Source of the DNA: Streptomyces sp. CB01201
GTDB lineage: Bacteria; Actinomycetota; Actinomycetes; Streptomycetales; Streptomycetaceae
Direction of reading: 5' to 3'
Length of the DNA: 64,000 bases
Assembly (NCBI RefSeq): GCF_002803085.1
Contig: NZ_NNBJ01000015.1
Span: 1 to 64,000, forward strand
Program-made: the position numbers and the translations under genes
The notes under the pieces: generated by a model
What the model saw: the letters and a program-made list of their open reading frames with translations, nothing else
The model's database searches: none
Told to the model about the DNA's origin: nothing
Part shown: piece by piece, positions 36,910-49,357 of the stretch
How positions within the stretch are numbered: the stretch's first letter is position 1
Layout: the number at the start of each line of letters is the position of its first letter

Positions 36910-39900
36910 TTGGCCGCCTCGCGCAACGCCTCGACCGCCAATACGAACAACGGCGCCAGCACCGCCCCGCTGCGCATCTCTTTTGCAAAGATCAAGGAGC
37001 CGCTTGAGGTTCCGAACCTTCTTGCGCTGCAGACCGAGAGCTTTGACTGGCTGCTCGGCAATGCCGCTTGGAAGTCTCGGGTCGAGGCCGCTCTTGAGAG
37101 TGGGCAGGACGTCCCCACCAAGTCCGGTCTGGAGGAGATCTTCGAAGAGATCTCCCCGATCGAGGACTTCTCCGGGTCGATGTCCCTGACCTTCCGCGAC
37201 CACCGCTTCGAGCCGCCGAAGAACTCGATCGACGAGTGCAAGGAGCGCGACTTCACGTTCGCGGCCCCGCTCTTCGTCACCGCCGAGTTCACCAACAACG
37301 AGACCGGCGAGATCAAGTCCCAGACGGTCTTCATGGGCGACTTCCCGCTCATGACCAACAAGGGCACCTTCGTCATCAACGGCACCGAGCGTGTCGTCGT
37401 GTCGCAGCTGGTCCGCTCGCCGGGTGTCTACTTCGACTCCAACATCGACAAGACGTCCGACAAGGACATCTTCACGGCCAAGATCATCCCGTCCCGGGGT
37501 GCCTGGCTGGAGATGGAGATCGACAAGCGCGACATGGTCGGTGTCCGCATCGACCGCAAGCGCAAGCAGTCCGTCACCGTCCTGCTCAAGGCTCTCGGTT
37601 GGACCACCGAGCAGATCCTGGAGGAGTTCGGCGAGTACGAGTCCATGCGCGCCACCCTGGAGAAGGACCACACCCAGGGCCAGGACGACGCGCTGCTCGA
37701 CATCTACCGCAAGCTGCGTCCGGGCGAGCCGCCGACGCGCGAGGCCGCTCAGACGCTGCTTGAGAACCTCTACTTCAACCCGAAGCGCTACGACCTCGCC
37801 AAGGTCGGCCGCTACAAGGTGAACAAGAAGCTCGGCGCGGACGAGCCGCTGGACGCCGGCGTGCTCACCACCGACGACGTCATCGCGACCATCAAGTACC
37901 TGGTCAAGCTGCACGCCGGTGAGACCGAGACGGTCGGCGAGTCGGGTCGGAACATCGTCGTCGAGACCGACGACATCGACCACTTCGGCAACCGTCGTCT
38001 GCGCAACGTCGGCGAGCTCATCCAGAACCAGGTCCGCACGGGTCTGGCTCGTATGGAGCGCGTCGTGCGTGAGCGCATGACGACCCAGGACGTCGAGGCG
38101 ATCACGCCGCAGACCCTGATCAACATCCGGCCGGTCGTCGCCTCCATCAAGGAGTTCTTCGGCACCAGCCAGCTGTCGCAGTTCATGGACCAGAACAACC
38201 CGCTGTCGGGTCTCACCCACAAGCGCCGTCTGTCGGCGCTCGGCCCGGGTGGTCTCTCGCGTGAGCGGGCCGGCTTCGAGGTCCGTGACGTGCACCCGTC
38301 GCACTACGGCCGCATGTGCCCGATCGAGACGCCCGAAGGCCCGAACATCGGTCTGATCGGTTCGCTCGCCTCGTACGGCCGCGTCAACGCGTTCGGCTTC
38401 ATCGAGACGCCGTACCGCAAGGTCGTCGACGGCCAGGTCACCGACGAGGTCGACTACGTCACCGCCGACGAGGAGGACCGCTTCGTCATCGCGCAGGCCA
38501 ACGCCGCGCTCAGTGACGAGATGCGGTTCACCGAGCCGCGCGTCCTCGTTCGCCGCCGTGGTGGCGAGGTCGACTACGTGCCCGGCACCGAGGTCGACTA
38601 CATGGACGTCTCGCCGCGCCAGATGGTGTCGGTCGCGACCGCCATGATCCCGTTCCTTGAGCACGACGACGCCAACCGTGCCCTCATGGGCGCGAACATG
38701 ATGCGTCAGGCCGTGCCGCTGATCACGTCCGAGGCGCCGCTGGTCGGCACCGGCATGGAGTACCGCTGCGCGGTCGACGCCGGTGACGTCATCAAGGCGG
38801 AGAAGGCGGGTGTCGTCCAGGAGGTCTCCGCGGACTACATCACCGTCGCCAACGACGACGGCATGTACACCACGTACCGGATCGCCAAGTTCTCCCGCTC
38901 CAACCAGGGCACCTCGGTCAACCAGAAGGTTGTCGTGGACGAGGGCGCCCGCGTGATCGAGGGCCAGGTCCTGGCCGACGGTCCCGCCACCCAGCAGGGT
39001 GAGATGGCGCTGGGCAAGAACCTGCTCGTGGCGTTCATGCCGTGGGAGGGTCACAACTACGAGGACGCGATCATCCTGTCGCAGCGCCTCGTGCAGGACG
39101 ACGTCCTCTCCTCGATCCACATCGAGGAGCACGAGGTCGACGCCCGTGACACCAAGCTCGGCCCGGAGGAGATCACCCGGGACATCCCGAACGTCTCCGA
39201 GGAGGTCCTCGCCGACCTCGACGAGCGCGGCATCATCCGTATCGGTGCCGAGGTCGTCGCCGGCGACATCCTCGTCGGCAAGGTCACGCCCAAGGGTGAG
39301 ACCGAGCTGACGCCGGAGGAGCGCCTGCTGCGCGCGATCTTCGGTGAGAAGGCCCGCGAGGTGCGTGACACCTCGCTGAAGGTGCCGCACGGCGAGACCG
39401 GCAAGGTCATCGGCGTCCGCGTCTTCGACCGTGAAGAGGGCGACGAGCTGCCGCCGGGCGTGAACCAGCTGGTTCGGGTCTACGTGGCGCAGAAGCGCAA
39501 GATCACGGATGGTGACAAGCTCGCCGGCCGTCACGGCAACAAGGGCGTCATCTCGAAGATCCTCCCGATCGAGGACATGCCGTTCCTTGAGGACGGAACC
39601 CCGGTCGACATCATCCTCAACCCGCTCGGTGTGCCGTCCCGAATGAACCCGGGACAGGTGCTGGAGATCCACCTCGGCTGGCTCGCCAGCCGCGGCTGGG
39701 ACGTCTCCGGTCTCGCCGACGACTGGGCCCAGCGTCTCCAGGTCATCGGCGCCGACCAGGTCGCCGCCGGTACCAACGTCGCCACCCCGGTCTTCGACGG
39801 TGCCCGCGAGGACGAGATCACCGGCCTCTTCCAGGCCACGATCCCGAACCGCGACGGGGACCGGCTGGTCCAGCCCTCGGGCAAGGCCAACCTGTTCGAC

Positions 39901-40395
39901 GGCCGCTCCGGCGAGCCGTTCCCGGACCCGATCTCGGTCGGGTACATGTACATCCTGAAGCTGCACCACCTGGTCGACGACAAGCTGCACGCGCGCTCGA
40001 CCGGTCCGTACTCGATGATCACCCAGCAGCCGCTGGGTGGTAAGGCCCAGTTCGGTGGCCAGCGCTTCGGTGAGATGGAGGTGTGGGCGCTGGAGGCTTA
40101 TGGCGCCGCGTACGCACTCCAGGAGCTGCTGACCATCAAGTCCGACGACGTGACCGGCCGTGTGAAGGTCTACGAGGCCATCGTCAAGGGCGAGAACATT
40201 CCCGAGCCCGGCATTCCCGAGTCCTTCAAGGTGCTCATCAAGGAAATGCAGTCGCTCTGCCTCAACGTGGAGGTGCTGTCCTCGGACGGCATGTCCATCG
40301 AGATGCGCGACACGGACGAGGACGTCTTCCGCGCTGCGGAGGAGCTCGGTATCGACCTGTCCCGGCGCGAGCCGAGCAGCGTCGAAGAGGTCTGA
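36910..40395 (+). CDS. rpoB: DNA-directed RNA polymerase subunit beta
   Basis: This 1161-residue protein is the same length as in S. coelicolor. The TTG at 36910 has GGAAGGA upstream and gives the Streptomyces N-terminus (AASRNASTANTNN). The rifampicin region (FGTSQLSQFMDQNNPLSG, THKRRLSALGPGG) is wild type, so no resistance change is visible. The GHNYEDAI-type segment (MPWEGHNYEDAIILSQR) and the C-terminal MEVWALEAYGAAYALQE are present. First gene of rpoBC. Confidence 0.98.
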   Translation: MAASRNASTANTNNGASTAPLRISFAKIKEPLEVPNLLALQTESFDWLLGNAAWKSRVEAALESGQDVPTKSGLEEIFEEISPIEDFSGSMSLTFRDHRFEPPKNSIDECKERDFTFAAPLFVTAEFTNNETGEIKSQTVFMGDFPLMTNKGTFVINGTERVVVSQLVRSPGVYFDSNIDKTSDKDIFTAKIIPSRGAWLEMEIDKRDMVGVRIDRKRKQSVTVLLKALGWTTEQILEEFGEYESMRATLEKDHTQGQDDALLDIYRKLRPGEPPTREAAQTLLENLYFNPKRYDLAKVGRYKVNKKLGADEPLDAGVLTTDDVIATIKYLVKLHAGETETVGESGRNIVVETDDIDHFGNRRLRNVGELIQNQVRTGLARMERVVRERMTTQDVEAITPQTLINIRPVVASIKEFFGTSQLSQFMDQNNPLSGLTHKRRLSALGPGGLSRERAGFEVRDVHPSHYGRMCPIETPEGPNIGLIGSLASYGRVNAFGFIETPYRKVVDGQVTDEVDYVTADEEDRFVIAQANAALSDEMRFTEPRVLVRRRGGEVDYVPGTEVDYMDVSPRQMVSVATAMIPFLEHDDANRALMGANMMRQAVPLITSEAPLVGTGMEYRCAVDAGDVIKAEKAGVVQEVSADYITVANDDGMYTTYRIAKFSRSNQGTSVNQKVVVDEGARVIEGQVLADGPATQQGEMALGKNLLVAFMPWEGHNYEDAIILSQRLVQDDVLSSIHIEEHEVDARDTKLGPEEITRDIPNVSEEVLADLDERGIIRIGAEVVAGDILVGKVTPKGETELTPEERLLRAIFGEKAREVRDTSLKVPHGETGKVIGVRVFDREEGDELPPGVNQLVRVYVAQKRKITDGDKLAGRHGNKGVISKILPIEDMPFLEDGTPVDIILNPLGVPSRMNPGQVLEIHLGWLASRGWDVSGLADDWAQRLQVIGADQVAAGTNVATPVFDGAREDEITGLFQATIPNRDGDRLVQPSGKANLFDGRSGEPFPDPISVGYMYILKLHHLVDDKLHARSTGPYSMITQQPLGGKAQFGGQRFGEMEVWALEAYGAAYALQELLTIKSDDVTGRVKVYEAIVKGENIPEPGIPESFKVLIKEMQSLCLNVEVLSSDGMSIEMRDTDEDVFRAAEELGIDLSRREPSSVEEV

Positions 40396-40402
40396 CGGGT
40401 CT

Positions 40403-40433
40403 GGCGGGGGGTTCTCCCTGAGAACCCCCCGCC
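40403..40433 (+). promoter_or_regulatory. hairpin between rpoB and rpoC
   Basis: A perfect 14-bp stem (ggcggggggttctc with gagaaccccccgcc) with a 3-nt loop begins 7 bp after the rpoB stop. It lacks a U run, so it is more likely an RNA processing or stability element than a terminator, since rpoC follows 60 bp later. Confidence 0.7.
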
Positions 40434-40494
40434 GTCCCAGGACCCCCCTCAGACCATCTTGAAGAATCGACCCCGAAAGAGGGATTGACGACAA

Positions 40495-44394
<3,900 letters not shown>

Positions 44395-44414
44395 GGCGTA
44401 CGTCCGACGTACTG

Positions 44415-44460
44415 AAGGGCGCCCATTCCGCTTCGGCGGGGTGGGCGCCCTTCGGGTTTT
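44415..44460 (+). terminator. rpoBC terminator
   Basis: An 11-bp perfect stem (aagggcgccca with tgggcgccctt) continues into an inner ccgc-ttcg-gcgg stem-loop and is followed by cgggtttt. The convergent tail-cluster gene ends 8 bp later, so the hairpin probably also serves that side. Confidence 0.85.
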
Positions 44461-44468
44461 CCGGCCGC

Positions 44469-44732
44469 TCAGCGGGCGGCCAGCTGCCACAGGCCGAGCG
44501 CGGTCCCGGTCACCGCGGTGAGTGCGGCGATGCTCGCCACCGGCCAGCGGGTCCGCTCCAGGGCGTCCAGACGGCTCTCGTGGTCGGCGAGCTGGCGGTC
44601 GGTCTGGTCGCTGCGCTGTACGAGCAGGGCCAGCGCCCCGTCGACCCGGGCGAACCCGGCCTCCAGGGTGCCGCGCAGCCGCTCCAGCTCCAGGGCGACC
44701 GGCACCGGGTCGCTCCGGTCAGGCTCGGTCAT
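44469..44732 (-). CDS. small coiled-coil membrane protein, end of tail operon
   Basis: This 87-residue protein has residues ~12-55 as a heptad-like coiled coil (ELERLRGTLEAGFARVDGA, DRQLADHESRLDALER), followed by one C-terminal membrane helix (WPVASIAALTAVTGTALGLW). It overlaps the holin-like gene by 14 bp. Small coiled-coil/TM proteins next to holins in actinophages are often a second holin or a spanin-like partner, but this is not proven here. The start at 44732 is preferred over 44741. Confidence 0.7.
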   Translation of the reverse strand: MTEPDRSDPVPVALELERLRGTLEAGFARVDGALALLVQRSDQTDRQLADHESRLDALERTRWPVASIAALTAVTGTALGLWQLAAR

Positions 44733-44961
44733 CGGCGGCACCCGTGGGCTGGGTCCCGGTGCGCAGCCAGCCGGGCAGCAGGCGCTGGACGGCGGGCAGC
44801 GCCATGACCCGGGCGAGCCCGCCGGCGACGGCCAGGGCCCCGGCGACCCAGGGGAGGCTGGCCGGGACGCCGGAGGCGTCCACGACGGCGGGCAGCGCGA
44901 GGGCGAGGCCGACGGCCGTCTGGAGGACGGTGCGCAGGGCGCTCTTGGCGGCTTCGGACAT
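44719..44961 (-). CDS. holin-like membrane protein
   Basis: This 80-residue protein has two hydrophobic segments (LQTAVGLALALPAVVDA and LPWVAGALAVAGGLARVMAL) separated by a short turn and a charged C-terminus, fitting a class II holin. It sits next to the amidase gene, the usual holin-endolysin pairing. RBS GAAGGAAG lies upstream of the ATG at 44961. A lysis gene is expected if tail particles are released by lysis. Confidence 0.7.
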   Translation of the reverse strand: MSEAAKSALRTVLQTAVGLALALPAVVDASGVPASLPWVAGALAVAGGLARVMALPAVQRLLPGWLRTGTQPTGAADDRA

Positions 44962-45035
44962 GAGGGACTTCCTTCTTCGGTACGGGGGAGCGGCCCGGGA
45001 GCGGCGTACCGCTCCCGGGCCGTGCGGCGGGGAGG

Positions 45036-45929
45036 TCAGGCGGTGAACGGGACCTTCAGGGCGTCCCAGGAGGTGCGGCCCGGCACGCCGTCGGCGTCGG
45101 TGCCGTCGAAGCCGAGCCGGCGCTGCCACTCGGCGTACGAGGCGCGGTCGGTGTCGCTCCAGCGCGGCCCCGGGCCTTCCGCGTACGCCGAGCAGCCCTC
45201 GGCCACGAGCCGGCGGCCCATCGCGGTGACGACCGGCGAATCGCGGCCCACGGTGAAGAATCCGGCGCCGGGGAACGGCTGGTAGCGCTGCGGGACGGGA
45301 CGGGCGGCGGGCTTTCCGGCGAGCCGGGCGGCGATGCGCGAGCGCAGGTCCGCCATGGCGAAGCCGCGCGGATCGCTCTTCCAGTCCGACCACTCCAGGT
45401 GGCCGATCACGCTCTTCGCGGACCAGCCGTGGGCCCGGCACAGCGCCGCCGAGACCCGCTCGATCGCGTCGAGCTGGGCGGCGGGCCACGGGTCGGCGCC
45501 GTCACCGAGGTTGACGCACTCGAAGCCGTAGAAGCGGGCGTTGCCGTCGACCGCGCCGGAGCTGCCCTCGTGCTGGTGGGTGGCCGGCGGCCGGTCGCCG
45601 TAGTTCTCGGCGATCACGGCGTTCAGGACCGCCGGGTCGCCGCCGCCCGCGTGGTTGGCGCGGCCGTTGCCGACCAGGTGGACGGTGCCGTCCTTGGCGA
45701 TGACGCCGTGGCACAGCGGTCCGGGCAGCTCGTCGTAGCCGTCGTAGCACAGGCGGACGGAGGCGTCGGTGCCACTGCTCACGGTGTGGTGGACGATCAC
45801 GCCGTTGACCGGGCCCCAGGCGCCCTTGTGGTTGCGGTTGTGGTCGCGCCAGCCGTCGGTCTCGACGACGGAGACGCCTTCGGCGCACAGAGCGGCGACA
45901 AAGGCCGCCGCGGACAGGGGAGTTGACAT
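45036..45929 (-). CDS. N-acetylmuramoyl-L-alanine amidase (endolysin-like)
   Basis: This 297-residue protein has an amidase_2/PGRP domain at residues ~25-205. Zinc ligand candidates are His in VIVHHTVSS, the His in VIGHLEWSDWKSDP and the following Asp/Ser position; the substrate-site GAVDGNARFYGFECVNLG precedes it. Residues ~225-297 form a putative cell-wall binding tail (YAEWQRRLGFDGTDADGVPG resembles a peptidoglycan-binding repeat). No signal peptide is present, consistent with holin-dependent release. It lies between the fibre and the holin-like gene. Confidence 0.9.
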   Translation of the reverse strand: MSTPLSAAAFVAALCAEGVSVVETDGWRDHNRNHKGAWGPVNGVIVHHTVSSGTDASVRLCYDGYDELPGPLCHGVIAKDGTVHLVGNGRANHAGGGDPAVLNAVIAENYGDRPPATHQHEGSSGAVDGNARFYGFECVNLGDGADPWPAAQLDAIERVSAALCRAHGWSAKSVIGHLEWSDWKSDPRGFAMADLRSRIAARLAGKPAARPVPQRYQPFPGAGFFTVGRDSPVVTAMGRRLVAEGCSAYAEGPGPRWSDTDRASYAEWQRRLGFDGTDADGVPGRTSWDALKVPFTA

Positions 45930-46007
45930 GGTCTTCCCATCGATGGGGGTGGACGAAAGCCCCCGGGCCGGGGGCGCGGGGGCTTTCGGAGGGGAGGGCG
46001 GGGCGGG

Positions 46008-47459
46008 TCAGGCGACGGCGGCCCAGAGGGAGTTGGTGTCGTTGACGATGGTCTTGGGTGCGAAGCTGGTCGGCAGCGTGGCCTGGCCCGTCGCGGGCAG
46101 CCGGCCGTAGCGGGCGAAGGCGCCCGGCATCCGGGCGGCGCCGGCCGGGCGGTCGCCCGCTCCGGCGCCCATCGCGAACGCGGGGCCCTTGCCGGCCTCG
46201 GTGGGGCCGTTGACCAGGAGCGCCACCCAGTAGCTGCCGGCGGGGGCGTCGTAGGCCTTGGTGAGCGGGCAGACCGCGGTGGCGCCGTCCTTGATGACGT
46301 CCTTGAGCGAGCCGGTCACCCCGACCCGGTTTCCGTTCGCGTCGTAGAGGCCCGCGTACGTGGCCTCGCTGAGGGTGCCGCCCACATAGCCGGTGCAGTA
46401 GAGGGCGATGGTGCCGATGGTGGCCGGGGTGTTGAGGCGGATGCCCATCAGATAGACCGAGCCCGCGCCGCAGTACTGCGAGCGGGTGCCGGAGGTCGTC
46501 GCCGGGTCGAAGCCCCAGGCCTTGAAGCCGAGGTCGCCGGGGGCCCAGCTGCCGGGGGTGGCGACGGCGTCCACGTAGTCCCGGCGCGTCAGATGGGCCG
46601 CGGCGGTGGGAGCCGCCCCGGACGAGGGCGCCGAGGTGAAGGTCTTGGCGCCGTCGACGCTCTGCGCCCCGCTCAGCAGGACCGTCGAGCCGAGCGGCGC
46701 GGCGCCCACCGCGGCGGCGTCCAGGACGACCTTGCCGGTGCGGTCGTTGACGGACTGGACGGGGATGCCCTCCGGACGCACGTACCGCAGATCGCCGGCC
46801 GCCTGGTCGAGCGCGTTGACGTCGGCCGCGCTGAGCACGACCACGCCCTTCTTGCCGTTGACGGACGACACCGGGTCGACCGTGCCCGGCGGCAGCTGTG
46901 CGACGGGCACCCGCCCGGCCGCGTCAAGGGTGGCCACTCCGCCCGCGGCGCCGACGGACGCGGTGGCCACCGCCTTGACGTCGGCGGCGGCGAGCACGAC
47001 GTCCGCGGTGCTCTTGCCGTTCACGGACCGCACGACGCCGGGCGCGCCCGCCGGACCGGCCGGACCCGCCGCGCCGGCCGGTCCGGGCGGGCCCGGGACC
47101 GCGACGTACTGCGGTGCCTGCGGGTCGGCGGGCGCCAGATCGGCCAGGTCGATCAGCGGCTGGGAGGCCGGCAGGACGATGTTGTACGTGCGGTTGGCCG
47201 GCAGCCCGGAGAGCTGTTCGGTGACGGTGTACTGCCAGTTGACCGGGTTCATGCCCGGGCTGTCGGTGGCCGGCAGGACCGTGCTGATCCGGCCGTCCGC
47301 GTCCAGCGGGGCGACGATGGGGCCGCCGAGGATGACATCGCTCGCGGTGTGCGTGAGCAGGGTGGGCGCGCTGAAGGTGACCGTGCCGCTCAGCGGGAGG
47401 CCGGACGGGGTGAGGTAGTGCGCGGTGACGGTCACCGTGGGAATGGCGGAGGGCAACAC
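46008..47459 (-). CDS. tail fibre with collagen-like segment
   Basis: This 483-residue protein has an N-terminal beta-rich domain (residues 1-115), a short collagen-like Gly-X-Y run at ~123-141 (GPPGPAGAAGPAGPAGAPG), three SVNG/SVND repeats (VRSVNGKSTADVVL, VSSVNGKKGVVVL, VQSVNDRTGKVVL) typical of phage fibres, and a C-terminal globular part (~285-483) likely to contact the target cell. The GTG at 47459 has GAGGAG 7 nt upstream; the frame is open much further but overlaps other tail genes. This is probably the host-range determinant. Confidence 0.82.
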   Translation of the reverse strand: MLPSAIPTVTVTAHYLTPSGLPLSGTVTFSAPTLLTHTASDVILGGPIVAPLDADGRISTVLPATDSPGMNPVNWQYTVTEQLSGLPANRTYNIVLPASQPLIDLADLAPADPQAPQYVAVPGPPGPAGAAGPAGPAGAPGVVRSVNGKSTADVVLAAADVKAVATASVGAAGGVATLDAAGRVPVAQLPPGTVDPVSSVNGKKGVVVLSAADVNALDQAAGDLRYVRPEGIPVQSVNDRTGKVVLDAAAVGAAPLGSTVLLSGAQSVDGAKTFTSAPSSGAAPTAAAHLTRRDYVDAVATPGSWAPGDLGFKAWGFDPATTSGTRSQYCGAGSVYLMGIRLNTPATIGTIALYCTGYVGGTLSEATYAGLYDANGNRVGVTGSLKDVIKDGATAVCPLTKAYDAPAGSYWVALLVNGPTEAGKGPAFAMGAGAGDRPAGAARMPGAFARYGRLPATGQATLPTSFAPKTIVNDTNSLWAAVA

Positions 47460-47512
47460 GGAGGTACTCCTCGAACTGTGGCTCAGGGAAAGGGAGTTGG
47501 GGCTGGCGGGGG

Positions 47513-48226
47513 TCAGGACTTGACGCCGTACAGCGCGCGGGGCGAACAGCGGACCGTGGCGCCGGGCTCGACGGCCCTGGCCTGCACCAGGAAGGTCACC
47601 GGGCTGTCGTAGACGGCGCCGATGGGCGCGGTGAACTCCAGCGTCCCGGCGGCGCTCGGCCCCACCTGGACGCCGTTGACGAGCAGCCGCACCTCGCCGC
47701 CCCGCGTCGCCGCGACCAGGCAGTACAGGCTCGGGTGCTGGGCGATCGCGTTGCCGTTGTAGAGGGTGGTCCACTCGGTGGCCGAGGTGGACTCCCAGTG
47801 GCCGGTGTCCTCGGGGGTGGGCAGCGGATACGGGATGTAGGGGCGGGCCAGGCCCTCGCCGCCGAGGTCGTCGGCGAAGAGCGCGTTGCCCTTGCGGTCG
47901 AAGACCTTCACCGACTGGTTGGGCTGGAGGTCGGGGGCGTCGGCGTGCACGGTGAGCGCCTTGGAGCCGTCGTCGCGCCGCACGAAGAAGCCCTGCTGCT
48001 CCTCGCCGCCGGGCCGGGCCGGGGACACCTGCCCGATGTAGAGGAGCTCGGCGCCCTTCTGCTCGTCGCGGTTGCGCACCGCGAGCTGCCCGCCGTCGCT
48101 GATGACGACGTTGCCGCCGCTGATCCGGTCCATCGCGGGCCGGGTGTTGGCGCTGCCCATCAGGGCGCGGACCTGGCGTTCCAGGGCACGGATGCGGTCC
48201 AGGAGATCGGTGGGGATGGCGGCCAT
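47513..48226 (-). CDS. minor tail/baseplate protein
   Basis: This 237-residue protein begins with a coiled coil (PTDLLDRIRALERQVRALMG), then GGNVVISDGGQLAVRNRD, a pattern seen in minor tail proteins of actinophages. The C-terminal half looks beta-rich (ATEWTTLYNGNAIAQHPSLY, VRLLVNGVQVGPSAAG). The ATG directly abuts the stop codon of the hub-like gene (TAGATG), so translation is coupled. Exact role unassigned. Confidence 0.72.
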   Translation of the reverse strand: MAAIPTDLLDRIRALERQVRALMGSANTRPAMDRISGGNVVISDGGQLAVRNRDEQKGAELLYIGQVSPARPGGEEQQGFFVRRDDGSKALTVHADAPDLQPNQSVKVFDRKGNALFADDLGGEGLARPYIPYPLPTPEDTGHWESTSATEWTTLYNGNAIAQHPSLYCLVAATRGGEVRLLVNGVQVGPSAAGTLEFTAPIGAVYDSPVTFLVQARAVEPGATVRCSPRALYGVKS

Positions 48227-49357
48227 CTAGGCGTCCTCCGGTTCCAGATAGAGCTTCGCGGTCTCGCCCTTGCCGCGCCCGGGCGGCGTCACGGTGAGGC
48301 CGACGACCCGGTAGCGCCGGTCGGTGCCGCCCTGGTGCCAGCCGTCGCGGATGCGCAGCAGCACCGGGGCGCCGATGAGGGCGGGGGTGATGCGGCCGTC
48401 CACGCGGATGGTGACCTCGGGAATGACCTGCGGCCGCCGGGCGCGGGCCAGTTCGGCCCTGGCCAGGCCGTCCAGGACGCCCTGGTCGGACACGCCGCTG
48501 TGGTCCGAGGAGCCTTCGAGGCGGGGCCAGCCCGCGTCCAGGTCCTCGGCGGCGACGGCCGGGCTGGACATCTGGGGCAGCGAGGCCGCGGCGCTGTTGT
48601 TGTTCGCGGTCTCGCCGCGGGCCAGCCACACGTTGGCCTGCACGGTCGAGTCCGTCGGCAGGCTGTAGGTGATCACCGGCCCGGGCCGGTCCAGGACGAT
48701 CGGCACGGAACCGGTGCTGATCCGGGGGTGGCCCAGCTGGAGCCTCTTGACCCGGGCGCCCGTCCCGGAGTCGCGGTAGCACTGGACACGCCACTCGAAT
48801 CCGTACTGAAGGGCGGCGAGCGCGTCGATGATCTCCCGCACCCGGGCCAGGTCGGTCCGGGCGTAGGCGTGGCTGCCGAGCACCCCCGAGAGCTCGTCGT
48901 CGAGGACGATCCCGATGTCGCCGCCGGGCTGCTCCTGGACGTGCCGTACGAGCGCGCGCACGATCTCGAACTGGTCGGTGCCCGGGGCCGGGAAGGACAG
49001 GTCGCCGGAGAGGACGCGGTGATCGAGGTAGGAGTCGAAGGTGCCCGCCTGGATCTGCACGTCGAGCCGGCCGCGCTCGTCGCCGGCCGGGGTGCAGGTC
49101 CACAGGATGCCGCCCCACCAGATGTCCGGGCCGCGCTCCAGCCAGACCGCGGTGCGGCCGGGCCGGAGCGCCTCGCGGGCCCGGGCCGCGAGCGCCTCGT
49201 CGGGCAGCGGCACGGTGGCGCGCAGCTGGCCCGGCTTGCCGATGAAGTCGTCGAACTCGACCTCGGTGAGCGGCAGCGCGTCGATGACCCGGTCGGTGCG
49301 CAGATCGCAGAACAGGGCGCGGTAGGTGACCTCGCCCGTCGGCGTCACGCGGTTCAC
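48227..49357 (-). CDS. baseplate hub-like protein (Gp37/Tal type)
   Basis: This 376-residue protein resembles the siphovirus ReqiPepy6 Gp37-like family: RYALFCDL-type start (TYRALFCDLRTDRVIDALPL), ERGPDIWWGGILW, then a region on axis geometry (DLARVREIIDALAALQYGFEW). Such proteins form the tail-tip hub below Dit. The GTG at 49357 overlaps the preceding gene by 4 bp (GTGA). No peptidase motif is apparent, so cell-wall cutting would rest with the separate amidase. Confidence 0.75.
   Translation of the reverse strand: MNRVTPTGEVTYRALFCDLRTDRVIDALPLTEVEFDDFIGKPGQLRATVPLPDEALAARAREALRPGRTAVWLERGPDIWWGGILWTCTPAGDERGRLDVQIQAGTFDSYLDHRVLSGDLSFPAPGTDQFEIVRALVRHVQEQPGGDIGIVLDDELSGVLGSHAYARTDLARVREIIDALAALQYGFEWRVQCYRDSGTGARVKRLQLGHPRISTGSVPIVLDRPGPVITYSLPTDSTVQANVWLARGETANNNSAAASLPQMSSPAVAAEDLDAGWPRLEGSSDHSGVSDQGVLDGLARAELARARRPQVIPEVTIRVDGRITPALIGAPVLLRIRDGWHQGGTDRRYRVVGLTVTPPGRGKGETAKLYLEPEDA

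Noticed and set aside
36910..40395. Rifampicin-resistance alleles in rpoB
   Set aside because: The rifampicin region reads as the wild-type Streptomyces sequence.
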